Source: Mycteria americana
Lineage: Eukaryota; Chordata; Aves; Ciconiiformes; Ciconiidae
Direction of reading: 5' to 3'
NCBI RefSeq assembly: GCF_035582795.1
Contig: NC_134368.1
Span: 7,041,001 to 7,105,000 of the forward strand
DNA length: 64,000 nt
The translations under genes and the position numbers were made by a program. The notes under the pieces are model-generated. The model saw only the letters and a program-made list of their open reading frames with translations, did not search any database and had not been told where the DNA came from. This document shows positions 48,501 through 58,300 of this stretch, piece by piece (position 1 is the stretch's first letter; every line of letters starts with the position of its first letter).

Positions 48501-51299
48501 ATAGAGTTACTGCCTTGCCTCTTGCCACCCCTGGGGAAAAAGTGAGACTTATATTGCAACTGCAGCCAAAACAAACCAAACCTGTGGTTCCTGCTTCACT
48601 GCAGCAATTCGGAGGCATTGAAGGGATCCTGGTCTCTCTCCTACTGGTAAAGTCAAGAGCAGCCAATATGGGCTACTAGGTCCCGACCCTCCAGCACGTT
48701 CCCCGTGCCTAGACCTCAGCATCCTCGGGAAATGGAGAGAGACCCAGGTGGGTGCAGGTATCGGTTCCCGCTGCGAGGCTGGGTGCTCACGTCTGAAGCA
48801 TTTTCAGGTTTCCGTGTTCAGCTGTACACACCTGAGATTCACAACGGGGAAGTTAAGCCTGTACCTACATGTTCAGAGGAGCAGGGCCTTAGAGGCAAAG
48901 ACAGTGTCTTCCTAGCAGGGGGAAAAGCGCTTGCTGCGTGCATGACAAGGACAAGCGCAACACCAAAGCGAATGGCGTGGCTAGCACAAGGCAAGGATGG
49001 GGAGGACCTTGCTCTCTTGCAGCGCTTTTCCTGGGGAAGTCTTGAAACACTTTCCAAGGCAGCTGGCTGGAGAGGTTTGCACGTAATGGCAGCTGGCTGG
49101 GGATACGGTTCAGCCCCGACTCCCAGGTGCCATGGGCTCCCCTACCCGGCAGACCTCACTGCCACGCTCGTAATGCCAATGCTAACGAATGTCCCGGCGA
49201 CTCGGTAATAACAGAGTAATTCCACAGCGTTGCTCAAGCCCAACCCCAAATCTGCTCACAGTGATGGACAGTAGCCTCAGACTCTTACCTTGAAACTGAT
49301 TTCAGTTTTGGATTTCGGCACCTTGCTTGCCAGCTTCTCGGTGCATTTCTGAAAGGCAAACGTCTCCCAGACCTCTCTGGGAAACAGCAGCATTTAGAAA
49401 GCAGAGGCAGCGTGCTGGATCTCTTCATGCTGCTCTCCTCGTGCCTTGGCAGAAGGGAACGGCAACAGGTTTGTACTAAGAGCTGACGATGTTTCGAGGC
49501 AACACTGCATGCTACTTGCAGGATAAACGCATTAAGAAAATTAAACATTTTTACAGCCGTCACACCATCAAAGCTTTATTCTCTCCACTCTTTAAAATTA
49601 AGTGTTGGTTTGCATATCCGTGCCATCCCGGCTGTGTAATAACCTCTCTAAAGCTATTTTTGTTTCACATTCCTTACTATTTGGTAAAGCAAGCTGGAGT
49701 TTTCTGAGGACACGCATTTTTATTAGAGCTAATTCAGCATTATTTTCTCACCCGTTTCCTTTGTTGGAAGCAGGGAAATCAAGTAAAGAAAACTCGAAGG
49801 CAGCACACCATGCCTGTGAGGGAAACTGCCTTCCCCGCCCCGCCATAGCCGGGCTGTTCCTCTAGATGGCCCTGCCTTTGCCGAAATACATCAAATCCCT
49901 GAAGCAAAAATCGCAATTTCGAGCGATACGGCGATACCACTGACTGCTCCTCTCCCTCCCGCAACGATTGCGGGTTTTCTGAGCAACGCATAAACGCAGA
50001 TTTGTTGTAGTTTTAGAGAATAACATTTTCGGCTTAGCTCTTCACACACAGAGGGAAGTTGCTTTTGAAAAATCTACCTGCTTCTTGTCCTTTAGATGCC
50101 CTTTCTAGCTGTGATTGCCCCATAAACTGCTTGGTTTAGATGCCTGTTGTCCGGTCAGGCTTCAAATCAGCATTTTCCAGTGCGACCCTTCTCCAAAGAG
50201 ATGCGGAGCTGTTATAAAGAATACAGGCAAGGACGCTGAGAAGGGAAAAGGCACCTTGCGAAACATAATGTACAATTTTCTCCTGCTGTTCTGGCTATCC
50301 AAATACACACGGTGAGCTCTTTCCCCAAAAGATGCAAAATAAAATCAGCAGCAGCAACAGCGACAGCAACAAAATAACAACAGAAAAAAAACCAACCCAA
50401 CCCCAAATTCCCCCCAAAAAAACCAAACACCTCCCCTTATGATTAAAGGAGGAAACCCCAAATCATAATTCTTTATCACACTCACTTTTAAGTGATTCTC
50501 TGTCTCCAAACTGTCTGTCCACTTGTTTTAAAACGAAATATAATGGTGAAAATCCTCCAGTTATTACATCCCTGCTTAGGTCACCCGAGGGATGAAAATT
50601 TGGGATTGGAGGTAGCCCGGGAAAGCTGCCCCGATTCAGCTTCACTAATTTAATGTGCGTTTATAACTATTTTATCAAAGACATAAACTGCAAAGGCTTT
50701 TCCCAAACTCTCCTCTCTCCCCAAAACCCTGATGTCAAATCAAGACAGCCAGCGCTTGCAACCCTGGGGAGAGCGCTTCGCATCTCTACCTGGAAAGGGG
50801 ATTTTTAGGCATTTTTACCAGCAGAAAAACGAATAAGAATCCCGTTTAAGACCCGGGGATTTACATCTTCCGCACCATTCTCCCGCACTAAATTCTCCCG
50901 CACCATTGACCGTATTTGTCTTCTTATACGTATGGGTCCGATCGTGTGCTTTGCTCCGGAGGAGAAGGATTTGCCGGAGCTGGTCCCCGTACAAACCCCG
51001 GGGTGTCGGGATCGTTAGGAATACCGAGAGCTTTTCTCTGCCAAAGGATGCGCTTTCCCTCAAGCTCCCCCGGAGCACGAAGGCGAAAATCAACTTTTAT
51101 TCATTAAATCGCACCCCGCGACTGCCAGCCCTTCCCTCCCGCAGGACGAGCGAACACGCCGATGTTGTTTGTTTGTTTAATTTTGGGCAATTCCTTATCC
51201 AACGCTAATTAACTGCGATCTCAGCCCCGGCTGTTGCGAGACGGGAGGCAAAGTTACACATAAATAACAGAGTTTAAGCGAATTTCACCCTCCGCGTTC
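45566..51299. other. FOXI3 upstream intergenic region
   Basis: Almost 6 kb without a supportable gene. A poly(A) tract lies at 47511-47541. Duplicated GGCAGCTGGCTGG words occur near 49.06-49.1 kb. From about 50.8 kb the sequence becomes CpG-richer towards the FOXI3 promoter. Enhancers driving placodal or pharyngeal expression could lie here, but none can be recognised without comparative data. Confidence 0.5.
47511..47541 (+). repeat. Poly(A) tract
   Basis: About 30 A residues interrupted by a single G at 47518. No retroposed gene body could be recognised 5' of it, so it is either a simple repeat or the tail of an unrecognised retroposon. Confidence 0.85.
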
Positions 51300-51488
51300 C
51301 CGTCGGGGCAACCGCAGCGATGCTAATCTCCCCCAGACCTCAATTTCGGGGCCGGTTTCGGGGCCGAAAGGATCAGGGACGATCGCATCCGTGGGAAAGG
51401 GGGATCGGATTCCCGAGCGCCGGGACAGCGCGGAGAGCCCCGGGGAGGGGGCGGCCGGGCAGCGCCGGGGCAGCGCGGAGAGACCCCC

Positions 51489-51536
51489 GGGACGGGACGG
51501 GACGGGACGGGACGGGACACACACACACACACACAC
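51489..51536 (+). repeat. (GGGAC)6 followed by (AC)10 in the FOXI3 promoter
   Basis: Six perfect GGGAC pentamers (51489-51518) run directly into about ten AC dinucleotides (to 51536), roughly 240 bp upstream of the TATA-like box. The G-rich pentamers could form a quadruplex. The compound microsatellite is likely to vary in length between individuals. Confidence 0.9.
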
Positions 51537-51773
51537 AGCCGGGGGAGGGGGGCAGGCTGGGGGATGCTGCCCCCGCGCTGCCGGGAGCCAAACCCCCGGC
51601 ACCTCCCGCAGCTCCCCCCGCCGGTCCCTCCCCCATCGCCGCTTTTGGGGCCCGGCCTTGCCCCCCTCCGCCTCCCTCCCCGGCGCGGAGCCGCGCTACT
51701 GGCTGCTCCCTGCGCGCCGCCGCCGCCCGCCCAGCCCCGGCCGCGGGCGGGGAGGCCGGGCGCACGGCAGCGC

Positions 51774-51780
51774 CTATAAG
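51774..51780 (+). promoter_or_regulatory. TATA-like box of FOXI3
   Basis: CTATAAG within a GC-rich context, the only TATA-like word close upstream of the start codon. A transcription start about 25-30 bp downstream (near 51805) would give a 5'UTR of about 100 nt. This is inferred from position and spacing. Confidence 0.5.
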
Positions 51781-51892
51781 GGCCCCGCGCCGCAGCCCCC
51801 CGGGATTTTTTGGTCTGGGGCCACCGGGGCCGCGGGGGGGGGGGCTGTCCGCGGGAGAGGACGGGAGCGGGGGGGAGCGCCGGCCGCCCTGC

Positions 51893-51910
51893 ATGGCCCA
51901 GGGATTATGA
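51893..51910 (+). promoter_or_regulatory. Upstream ORF (5 codons) overlapping the FOXI3 start
   Basis: ATG-GCC-CAG-GGA-TTA-TGA encodes Met-Ala-Gln-Gly-Leu. Its TGA stop overlaps the first FOXI3 ATG (ATGA, 51907-51910). The uORF start has T at -3 and G at +4, a weak to moderate context. The overlapping FOXI3 ATG has A at -3. This geometry is typical of termination-reinitiation coupling, or of a uORF that steers ribosomes to the second in-frame Met at 52006. Confidence 0.6.
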
Positions 51911-52615
51911 GCGCCGGTGAGTTGCAGCAGGCGCAGCCCAGAGCCTCGGCGCCGGCGGCCGCCCCCGCGCCCCCGCAGCCCCGCAGCGCTCAGGAAGCCC
52001 CCGACATGGCGGTGTACTGCAGCGAGAACTTCAGCGTCTACCCCCAGCCCAGCCTCCACCCGCCCGGCGCCGCTGCCGCCGCCGCCGCGGCCGCCGCAGC
52101 CGCCGCGGCCGCCGCCGCCTCCTCGGGGCAGCGGGCGGGCGGGTACGCGCTGGGGGACTACGGGGCGCCCGCCAACGCCGGCTACCTGTGGGGCATGAAC
52201 AGCCCCGCGCCCTACCTGCAGGGCCCGCCCGGCTCCGCCGCCGCCGCCGCCGCGGCCGCCGCGCCCTTCCTGCCGCCGGCCTCGTACGGCTGCTCGCGGG
52301 GCGGGCAGCTGGTGGGCTCGCCCTCGGCGCCCGGCTCGCCGTCGGCGGGCGGCGCGGAGCTGAGCTGGCTGAGCCTGGCCAGCCAGGAGGAGCTGCTGAA
52401 GTTGGTGCGGCCGCCCTACTCCTACTCGGCGCTGATCGCCATGGCCATCCAGAGCGCGCCCGAAAGGAAGCTCACCCTCAGCCACATCTACCAGTACGTG
52501 GCCGAGAACTTCCCCTTCTACAAGCGCAGCAAGGCGGGATGGCAGAACAGCATCCGCCACAACCTCAGCCTCAACGACTGCTTCCGCAAGGTGCCCCGCG
52601 ACGAGGACGACCCCG
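51907..52615 (+). CDS. FOXI3: FOXI3 coding exon 1
   Basis: 709 nt of coding sequence ending in phase 1 at the donor G|GTGAGG. It encodes the Pro/Ala-rich N-terminus and the first two-thirds of the forkhead domain. The start at 51907 ([10 protein letters not shown]) is the first in-frame ATG downstream of the TATA-like box. The ATG at 52006 has a stronger context (G at -3, G at +4) and matches the human start. In-frame ATGs upstream of 51774 lie outside the likely transcript. Confidence 0.9.
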
Positions 52616-54386
52616 GTGAGGCGGCCGCGCCGGGCGGGAGGGTGGGCGGCGGGGGGGAGCGGCGGGCGCGCCCCTGTGAGGAGAGCGGGCGACAGGCGGT
52701 CCCCTTGTCCGGCGGGTCCCTTGTCCCCTCTAGCCGGGCGTTGTGAGGAGTCCGGGCTCGCTTGTCCCCTCGGGGCGGGTGCTGTGAGGAGACCGGGCTC
52801 CCTTGTCCCCGCCAGCAAGTCGCTGTGAGGAGACCGGGCTCCCTGGGTCCCTCGGGGCGGGTGCTGTGAGGAGACCGGGCTCCCTTGTCCCCGCCAGCAA
52901 GTCTCTGTGAGGAGACCGGGCTCCCTTGGTCCCTCGGAGAAGGTGCTGTGAGGAGACCGGGCTCCCTTGGTCCCTCGGGGCCGGTGGTGTGAGGAGACCG
53001 GGCTCCCTTCTCCCCTCAAGCCGGGCGCTGTGAGGGGAGCGGCCCCCGCTTCGCCCCCTCGGGCCCGGCGCTGGCCCCCGCGGGAGGTCTGGGCAAGGGG
53101 CGACTGGCCCCAGCCCTCATCCCCTCCCCGAGCTGGCCGGGTGGGCTGAGGCTGGGAGTGCCGGTTGTGCAAGGCCTGGCTCCTTCGGCTGTGATTCACG
53201 GCTCCCCTCCCTGCCCGCCGCTCGCCGGCCCGGCCCCGGGGCACAGCCGGTGCCCGGCAGTGGGCGGAAGGCGGAGGCGCGCCGGGACGGTGCCGGTCCG
53301 GCCCGGCAGGGAGGGGACGTGCCGGTCTGGGGCCTCTGGGGGGACGTTGTAGGGTCACTGCTCCCATCAGGCCCGGGCATGGGCAAGAGGTGTGTGGGGA
53401 TAGCGAGTGCCACCACAGCCCCCTCACGCTAAGTAAGTGCCCCTGTTTGCTGTGAGGCAGCCAGAGCAAGGGGAGCCCTGCTTCGCGTTTCCTTTGGCCA
53501 GGTCTGAGGTAGAGGTGCAGATCCTCCAGGGAGGTTTATTCTGTGTGGTGGGGAGGTTCTCCTTAAGGTTCGTGTGGCCTTAAGGTTCACTTGGGCATTG
53601 GAGGAGTGGGTGTGATGATGTCCTGGAGCCAGGTTTTGGATCCTTGTACTGGCCAACAGTCAGAGGAGGAACAGGTGTAGGAGAGGTGTGGGTGCTGTGC
53701 CGATCGGACAAGGCATGCATGTTGCTTATCTGTCTGCAGTGGGGCTTGCTGTCACAGAATTTGACTTTGTCTCTTGTTTCTCCTGTTTTCCACCAGGGAA
53801 GGGAAACTACTGGACCTTAGATCCCAACTGTGAGAAGATGTTTGACAATGGGAACTTCCGTCGCAAACGAAAGCGGCGCTCTGAGCCCAACGCCCCCGCG
53901 ACCGCATCTGCGGCCTCCTCTCTTGGGGGCCTGAAGGCCGAGGAAGAACGACCCATCGCAACCGCAGGCAAACCGTGTGGAAACAGCCCACCCCCAGAGC
54001 TGGACCCCTCGCCTTCTGCCAGGGACCATCCAAAAAGCTCCTCTCCCTCCGGTATCATTTCATCCACGCCTAGCTGCCTCAGCACCTTCTTCAGCGGCAT
54101 GAGCTCCCTGAGCAGTGGAGGCAGCCGGCTGACGGGGGGTCTCGGCAGTGACCTGCATCACAGGAACTTCTCTGCTGGACAGCTGAGCAGTGGCACTTTC
54201 ACCCCTTCCAGCAGCTCTTCTCAGGAGGTGCCTTCACCAGACCAGCTGCAGAGGGTTGCGGGACCTTCCCCTGCCTACTACAGCTCCTTCCATCCCAGCA
54301 GCAGCAGCCAGGGAGCCCAGTACAACCACTACTACAACTTCACGGTTAACAGCCTCATCTACACCCGGGATGGAACGGAGGTGTAG
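51907..54386 (+). CDS. FOXI3: FOXI3 forkhead transcription factor (two coding exons)
   Basis: Complete gene encoded by exon 1 (51907-52615) and exon 2 (53797-54386). The joined product is 432 aa, close to the roughly 420 aa of human FOXI3. The forkhead DNA-binding domain starts at about residue 167 ([15 protein letters not shown]). Its recognition helix [15 protein letters not shown] lies at about 212-226, and it continues across the intron through KGNYWTLDP to the basic tail RRKRKRRSE (258-266), a likely nuclear localisation signal. The intron splits the Gly codon of DDPGKGNYW, as in FOXI genes. The N-terminal [17 protein letters not shown], from the second Met at 52006, resembles the human FOXI3 start (MALYCGDNFGVYSQPGL from memory). 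This, with a [15 protein letters not shown] segment, favours FOXI3 over FOXI1 or FOXI2. Alanine runs occur at residues 55-71 and 111-119. The C-terminus is [12 protein letters not shown], the family-typical end. FOXI3 binds DNA in the nucleus and specifies otic/epibranchial placodes, pharyngeal arches and ectodermal appendages. The product from Met 52006 would be 399 aa. Confidence 0.95.
52069..52119 (+). repeat. GCC-type trinucleotide repeat encoding a 17-Ala tract
   Basis: Seventeen consecutive Ala codons, mostly GCC with interspersed GCT, GCG and GCA, in FOXI3 exon 1. A second run of nine Ala codons lies at 52237-52263. Interrupted GCN codons suggest moderate stability. Alanine-tract length varies between species in FOX proteins. 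Confidence 0.9.
52742..53069 (+). repeat. 41-bp minisatellite in FOXI3 intron 1, eight units
   Basis: The word TGTGAGGAG (last copy TGTGAGGGG) starts at 52742, 52783, 52824, 52865, 52906, 52947, 52988 and 53029, exactly 41 bp apart each time. Most units continue with ACCGGGCTCCCTTG and a C/G-rich tail. A related but out-of-register copy starts at 52675. The array begins about 125 bp after the exon 1 donor, and each unit contains a GTGAGG word resembling that donor (GTGAGG). Confidence 0.95.
53797..54386 (+). CDS. FOXI3: FOXI3 coding exon 2
   Basis: 590 nt from the acceptor TTTTCCACCAG to the stop TAG 54384-54386. It encodes the end of the forkhead domain, the basic nuclear localisation stretch, a Ser/Pro-rich transactivation region and the conserved C-terminus ([21 protein letters not shown] in part). 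The region with [20 protein letters not shown] is Ser/Gly-rich, as in other FOXI proteins. Confidence 0.95.
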
Positions 54387-55072
54387 GATGCTGGGGCAGT
54401 GGGCTGGCGAGCGCTGCAAAGGGAATGGGAGTTGCAGGTGTTTGGCAGCACAGAGGACCGTATGCTTTTGCAAACAGCATTTCAATGTGGACGCTTCCCA
54501 GGAGTTCTTCCAGGAAGACAGATCTTCTCATCTTTCAAAATAAGAACACCCCCTAAACACCAGCAGAAGGCAGATGCAAAGTCTTTTCCCCATCCTGGAA
54601 AACGTTAGGTGGTTTAGATGGCTTGCCATCTAAATTCTGCAGACGAAAGCGAACTGAATTAATGTTTTCAGAGGTTTCTAATCCTGAATGTAGAATAAGA
54701 AGTTTAAAAACTATAACCATAAAGCGATATCAGCAAGAGCCAAGTGTTGACATCCAGTGGGTCTTAGAAGAGAACAGGAGAAAAAAAATGAAGAGATTTC
54801 TTATGAAGTGCCTTGTACAATGTATTAAAAAACTCTTCTGCCAGCAATTGCCTCTGTAAGCCCTTGCTTTCTGCCCTGATCCTGCAATATGCAATGCACG
54901 GGGGAGATACTCTGGGTAAACACCCACGCAAAACCTCCTTGAAACCCACGGAGGTTTGCTCTGGTCTTCCAGTGTATGGCATATTGTACAGCCAGGGCCT
55001 TGTCTTGTAAAACAATCTTTTTCCCTGAGCCTAGTACCAAAGATAACTCTAGCCATGCAGCTTTAGCACGAG

Positions 55073-55078
55073 AATAAA
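55073..55078 (+). terminator. Alternative proximal polyadenylation signal of FOXI3
   Basis: AATAAA about 690 nt after the stop codon, in AGAATAAACACTGG. Use of this site would give a shorter 3'UTR lacking the Pumilio-like element at 55133. Confidence 0.5.
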
Positions 55079-55132
55079 CACTGGGGTATTTTTATACATA
55101 TTTGTATGTAATGTAACTCTTCTGTACATATG

Positions 55133-55140
55133 TTTCTATG
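55133..55140 (+). promoter_or_regulatory. Pumilio-type element in the FOXI3 3'UTR
   Basis: TGTACATA is an exact match to the Pumilio consensus UGUANAUA and sits between the two AATAAA signals. Only the long 3'UTR form would carry it. A single 8-mer can occur by chance in AT-rich DNA. Confidence 0.4.
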
Positions 55141-55327
55141 TGGTTTTATATTTGTAAATTATGCTCTGGAGCTGTACTTATTTATAATGTGTTTTAAACT
55201 TTGTTAAAGTTTATTTTACTTCGTTTCCCCTTCTTTTTTGTTGTTTTATTTGTTTTGAATTTTTTGTTGGTTTTGTTTTTGTTCGTTAGTGTATTAATGA
55301 AACTTTTCAGGCTGAACAGCTGTTGGG

Positions 55328-55333
55328 AATAAA
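55328..55333 (+). terminator. Main polyadenylation signal of FOXI3
   Basis: AATAAA in GGGAATAAAATG, about 940 nt after the stop codon, followed within 30 nt by T/GT-rich sequence (AATTGTTAGATTTTTGCCTGG) suitable as a downstream element. Confidence 0.65.
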
Positions 55334-55350
55334 ATGTTAACAATTGTTAG

Positions 55351-58300
55351 ATTTTTGCCTGGTTGTTCCTCAGTATGTTTGAGGTATTTTAAAACTCTGT
55401 GGGAGACAGGTTTTGCTTTCACTTGGTTTGGGATAAAAGGTGCAAAGATTTATGAACAATTTCATCTGCGCAGTAAGACAGAAAAAAACCTGCTCTGGGC
55501 CCAAAGGAGACGCATCTGAGCTGATTTGCAGCCTCTCATAGTCTCACTGTGCAGAGTGAGCACTCTGGGCTTTTTTGTTTGTTTGTTTTTGTCAATGGTC
55601 TGAATTACAGCTGTCCGAATTTTCAGCCTGGTTTTTTCAGGTCTGAATTTTCAGCCTGGTTTAGTAAAAAAAAAAATAAAAGCTCACAAAAGTAAAAGAA
55701 GCAGGGGATGGTTCCAGCGTGGTGCTAGCTAGCCGGAGGTACGAAGTCTGAGCTTGACTGTTGGCTCAATCCGTTTTGCAAATGGGTTTTTCAAATAGGA
55801 TTGCACCTGCTTAAAATGGCAGCCTGGTTGAGGAGTCGGACCAGTCGGCTAGCGGGCATCTGCTGTAAACAGGCACTCCTGAGGATCCTTCCTGATTCAT
55901 GCTGTTGGGAAAGGAGAATCCATCCTAGAGCAGCCATTATGCAAAACAATCAACTCCCAATTCTTGCCGTTTGCATAAGCTGTTTGTTGGGTGCTGTGTG
56001 CGGGTAGAGCATAAATAAAAATGTCTTCATGAGGAATGTAGCATCAATAATGAAGTTAAGCATGAAATTGCAGCTATTTAACATACATGCATCTGCCGTG
56101 ACGTAAGGCCATCCCTGCAGGCTATTCAGAAAGCAAAGTTGTTGGCAGTGTGATGCAGCGCCTCTTCACTGGCTACCTGCATAATGTACAGGGTAGTGAT
56201 GCAAGACGAACCACTGGCCTGATCCAATATATAATGAAGCCGTGATGAAACGTCAGATGACTTCCATGTGCTTGGGATCGGGACCAAGTACTTTCCCCAG
56301 CACCGGCCAACCGCCATTTGTGCAATAGCTGAGACCAATGGGCGGGTGGCAACTCCTGCCTCATCCCCCTCTCGCTCACCCCTTCCCAGCACAGATACCA
56401 TCTTCCTGGCTTTAGGGGTAATTCCTCCATGTCTTGATTTTTAATTGCGTCTTAGGTGATGCAGTGGTAGTGATAATGGGAGGGAGAGGGCAGACTGCCA
56501 CTAGCAAAAAGACAAGGTGGTCAGTCTTGTCCGGCTCGAGTTCAATCGCACGGGGTGTGGAATAGTTTTATTTGGATTTTGGACTGCTGAGTTTGATCTA
56601 AAAGCAGTGGAGGGATTCCCAACACCTTCAAAAGATTTAAAGCCAGTCCTTAAGTAAGCCAGGAACTGCTTACTCACGTATCTAAGTGACCATTGCCCCC
56701 CTTCCCTGCTCCACCAGCCTGTTGTCAGACCTTAGCAAGCAGTGGGCCAATGTGGGACACTTGCATGTGTACAGCTCATGTTCTTCCACCCAGATTTGTT
56801 TCAGGATTTCCCCTCTGTCACTTCCATCAGCTCTATGTTTCTGCAGACAGTACCCATAAACGTTTGCTCCTGAGGATCCCGAATCAGTGGCAAATTTGTG
56901 TGGCTGTGTGGTCTGCCTCTGGCAGTATGTCCTCAGCAAATATCCCACGGCTCAACAGACCTTCTCGTGCCACGTTGGTTGGGTGGTGCCATAGCCAGAA
57001 CCTGCCAGAGCAGAGCCAGGGAAGGATTCACCCACCACAGTGCTCCAGGCCCGCTCCTGAGGGATGGTGGTGGGCTCTAGGGAGGTTTTGGCAGATCTAA
57101 CTGTCCCCAGTTCTGCACCTTTCCTGCCATTAGCACCAAATCCTGCTCCCTCCAGGGAAAGTGAGCCCTTAGCTGGAACCAGGGGCTGTGGCCTCTCCTG
57201 CGGACACACCACCCCAAAGGCTGGTGTGCTCATGATAAAGCAACCTGCCCAAGGGACACTTGAGAGTAGATTTCAGCAAATAGACACCTAGTCTGCAGAG
57301 AGGAGCCAAGTGAATGAGCTAATGGCAGCCTTTTAGGTTTCCTTTTGTCATTAAAAGAGACTCTTCTTTTATCAAATCTTGGGAGAGGGAGGGCAAGAGG
57401 ATTGAGTTTAATGAAAGGCACTTAAAAGCAGCAGGGCTATTGTCATGGGCTTTGGGGATTTACTGTGATTCCCCCATTGAAGGAGGGGGAAGACAAAGGC
57501 AATTAGCCTGCTGGTCCCACCCTGAGAGTCCCCACTCCCCTCTAAATGCCAAGGCCATGCCTGGGATGGGCAGTTCTCCATGACAATGAGCCTCTTCCCA
57601 GCCTGGGTCAGCTGACAGCCCAGCAGCCCAGGGCATAGCCTGCTCCAGGGAAGTCAGTGGAGAAATGTCCTTCCCTTGGAGAGAGGCTCAAACTTCAGGC
57701 CTCCATCCTCTCTGCTCTGGCAGCCATAGGAATCACCCTGTAAAATGACTTCTTCTGGCTTTGAGGGAGCAGTGATCCCATGGGGGTTAGTTGGGAGCCC
57801 ACAGATCTCGGCTGCTGGACGCTACAGCTAAGCATTGCAGGAAGTCTTATCTTTGCTTGGTTTCTCCACTCTTTCTAGGCATCTAGAAAGATGCCGCGTC
57901 AACTGGGCAAGACTGATGCAGCGCAGTGGTACTCAATGTGAAACCATGGTCGTGCTGATGACTGCAAGCACAACTGCAAGCACACCTCTGCCCTGCGCTG
58001 CCTGTACGCTCCGACACTCCCAGCCAGGGACTGTGGCTCTTCCAGCACACACAACTACTGAAAAAGGCAGTCCCTGCTTGAAAAGAAGTACAGTCCAAAG
58101 GCATTTCAAGAGACGCGTTGGATCAGTAACACAGATGCTTGCTGGCTCCTACGTGTGGCACTTCTCCAGCACGGGGTCGTTTAACTTTGCTCAGCGCTGG
58201 CCTTAACGGCATGCCAGCAAAGGTTCAGGCAGGTACCCACTGCAGGTCTGCACTTGAGCTACTCCACATTACAAAGGCTTTGCCGGTACAGCTGGATCAG

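Larger units (their letters stand above)
51300..53350 (+). promoter_or_regulatory. CpG island spanning the FOXI3 promoter, exon 1 and intron 1
   Basis: GC content and CpG density rise sharply here compared with the AT-leaning flanks and fall again before exon 2. CpG islands of this size mark promoters of developmental regulators in vertebrates. The island contains the TATA-like box, the upstream ORF, the coding part of exon 1 with its GCC-rich alanine tracts, and the intronic minisatellite. Long stop-free frames on both strands here (for example 51373-53469 on the - strand) are consequences of the GC richness. Confidence 0.85.
54387..55350 (+). other. FOXI3 3' untranslated region
   Basis: AT-rich sequence following the FOXI3 stop, with U-rich stretches in its last third. 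It ends shortly after the AATAAA at 55328-55333. The exact cleavage site is inferred. No further exon is required, because the protein terminates normally in exon 2. Confidence 0.7.

Noticed and set aside
48705-49208. 167-codon + strand frame upstream of FOXI3
   Set aside because: Low-similarity, Gly/Arg-rich sequence with a partial 13-bp duplication. There is nothing to support translation.
51391-51906. In-frame N-terminal extension of FOXI3
   Set aside because: The frame is open upstream, but most of it lies 5' of the TATA-like box and encodes simple-repeat products such as Thr-His runs. Family members do not have this segment.
51373-53469. 698-codon - strand open frame across the FOXI3 CpG island
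   Set aside because: It is antisense to FOXI3 exon 1 and its intron, Pro/Arg/Gly-rich, and repeats with the 41-bp minisatellite. It is explained by stop codons being rare in very GC-rich DNA.
51907-54386. Assignment of the forkhead gene to FOXI1 or FOXI2
   Set aside because: The forkhead segment [15 protein letters not shown], the MAVYCSENF-type N-terminus with Ala tracts, and the TEX37-like neighbour fit FOXI3 better. FOXI1 has a different N-terminus and HGAPDKRLTLSQIYQ-type wording (from memory).
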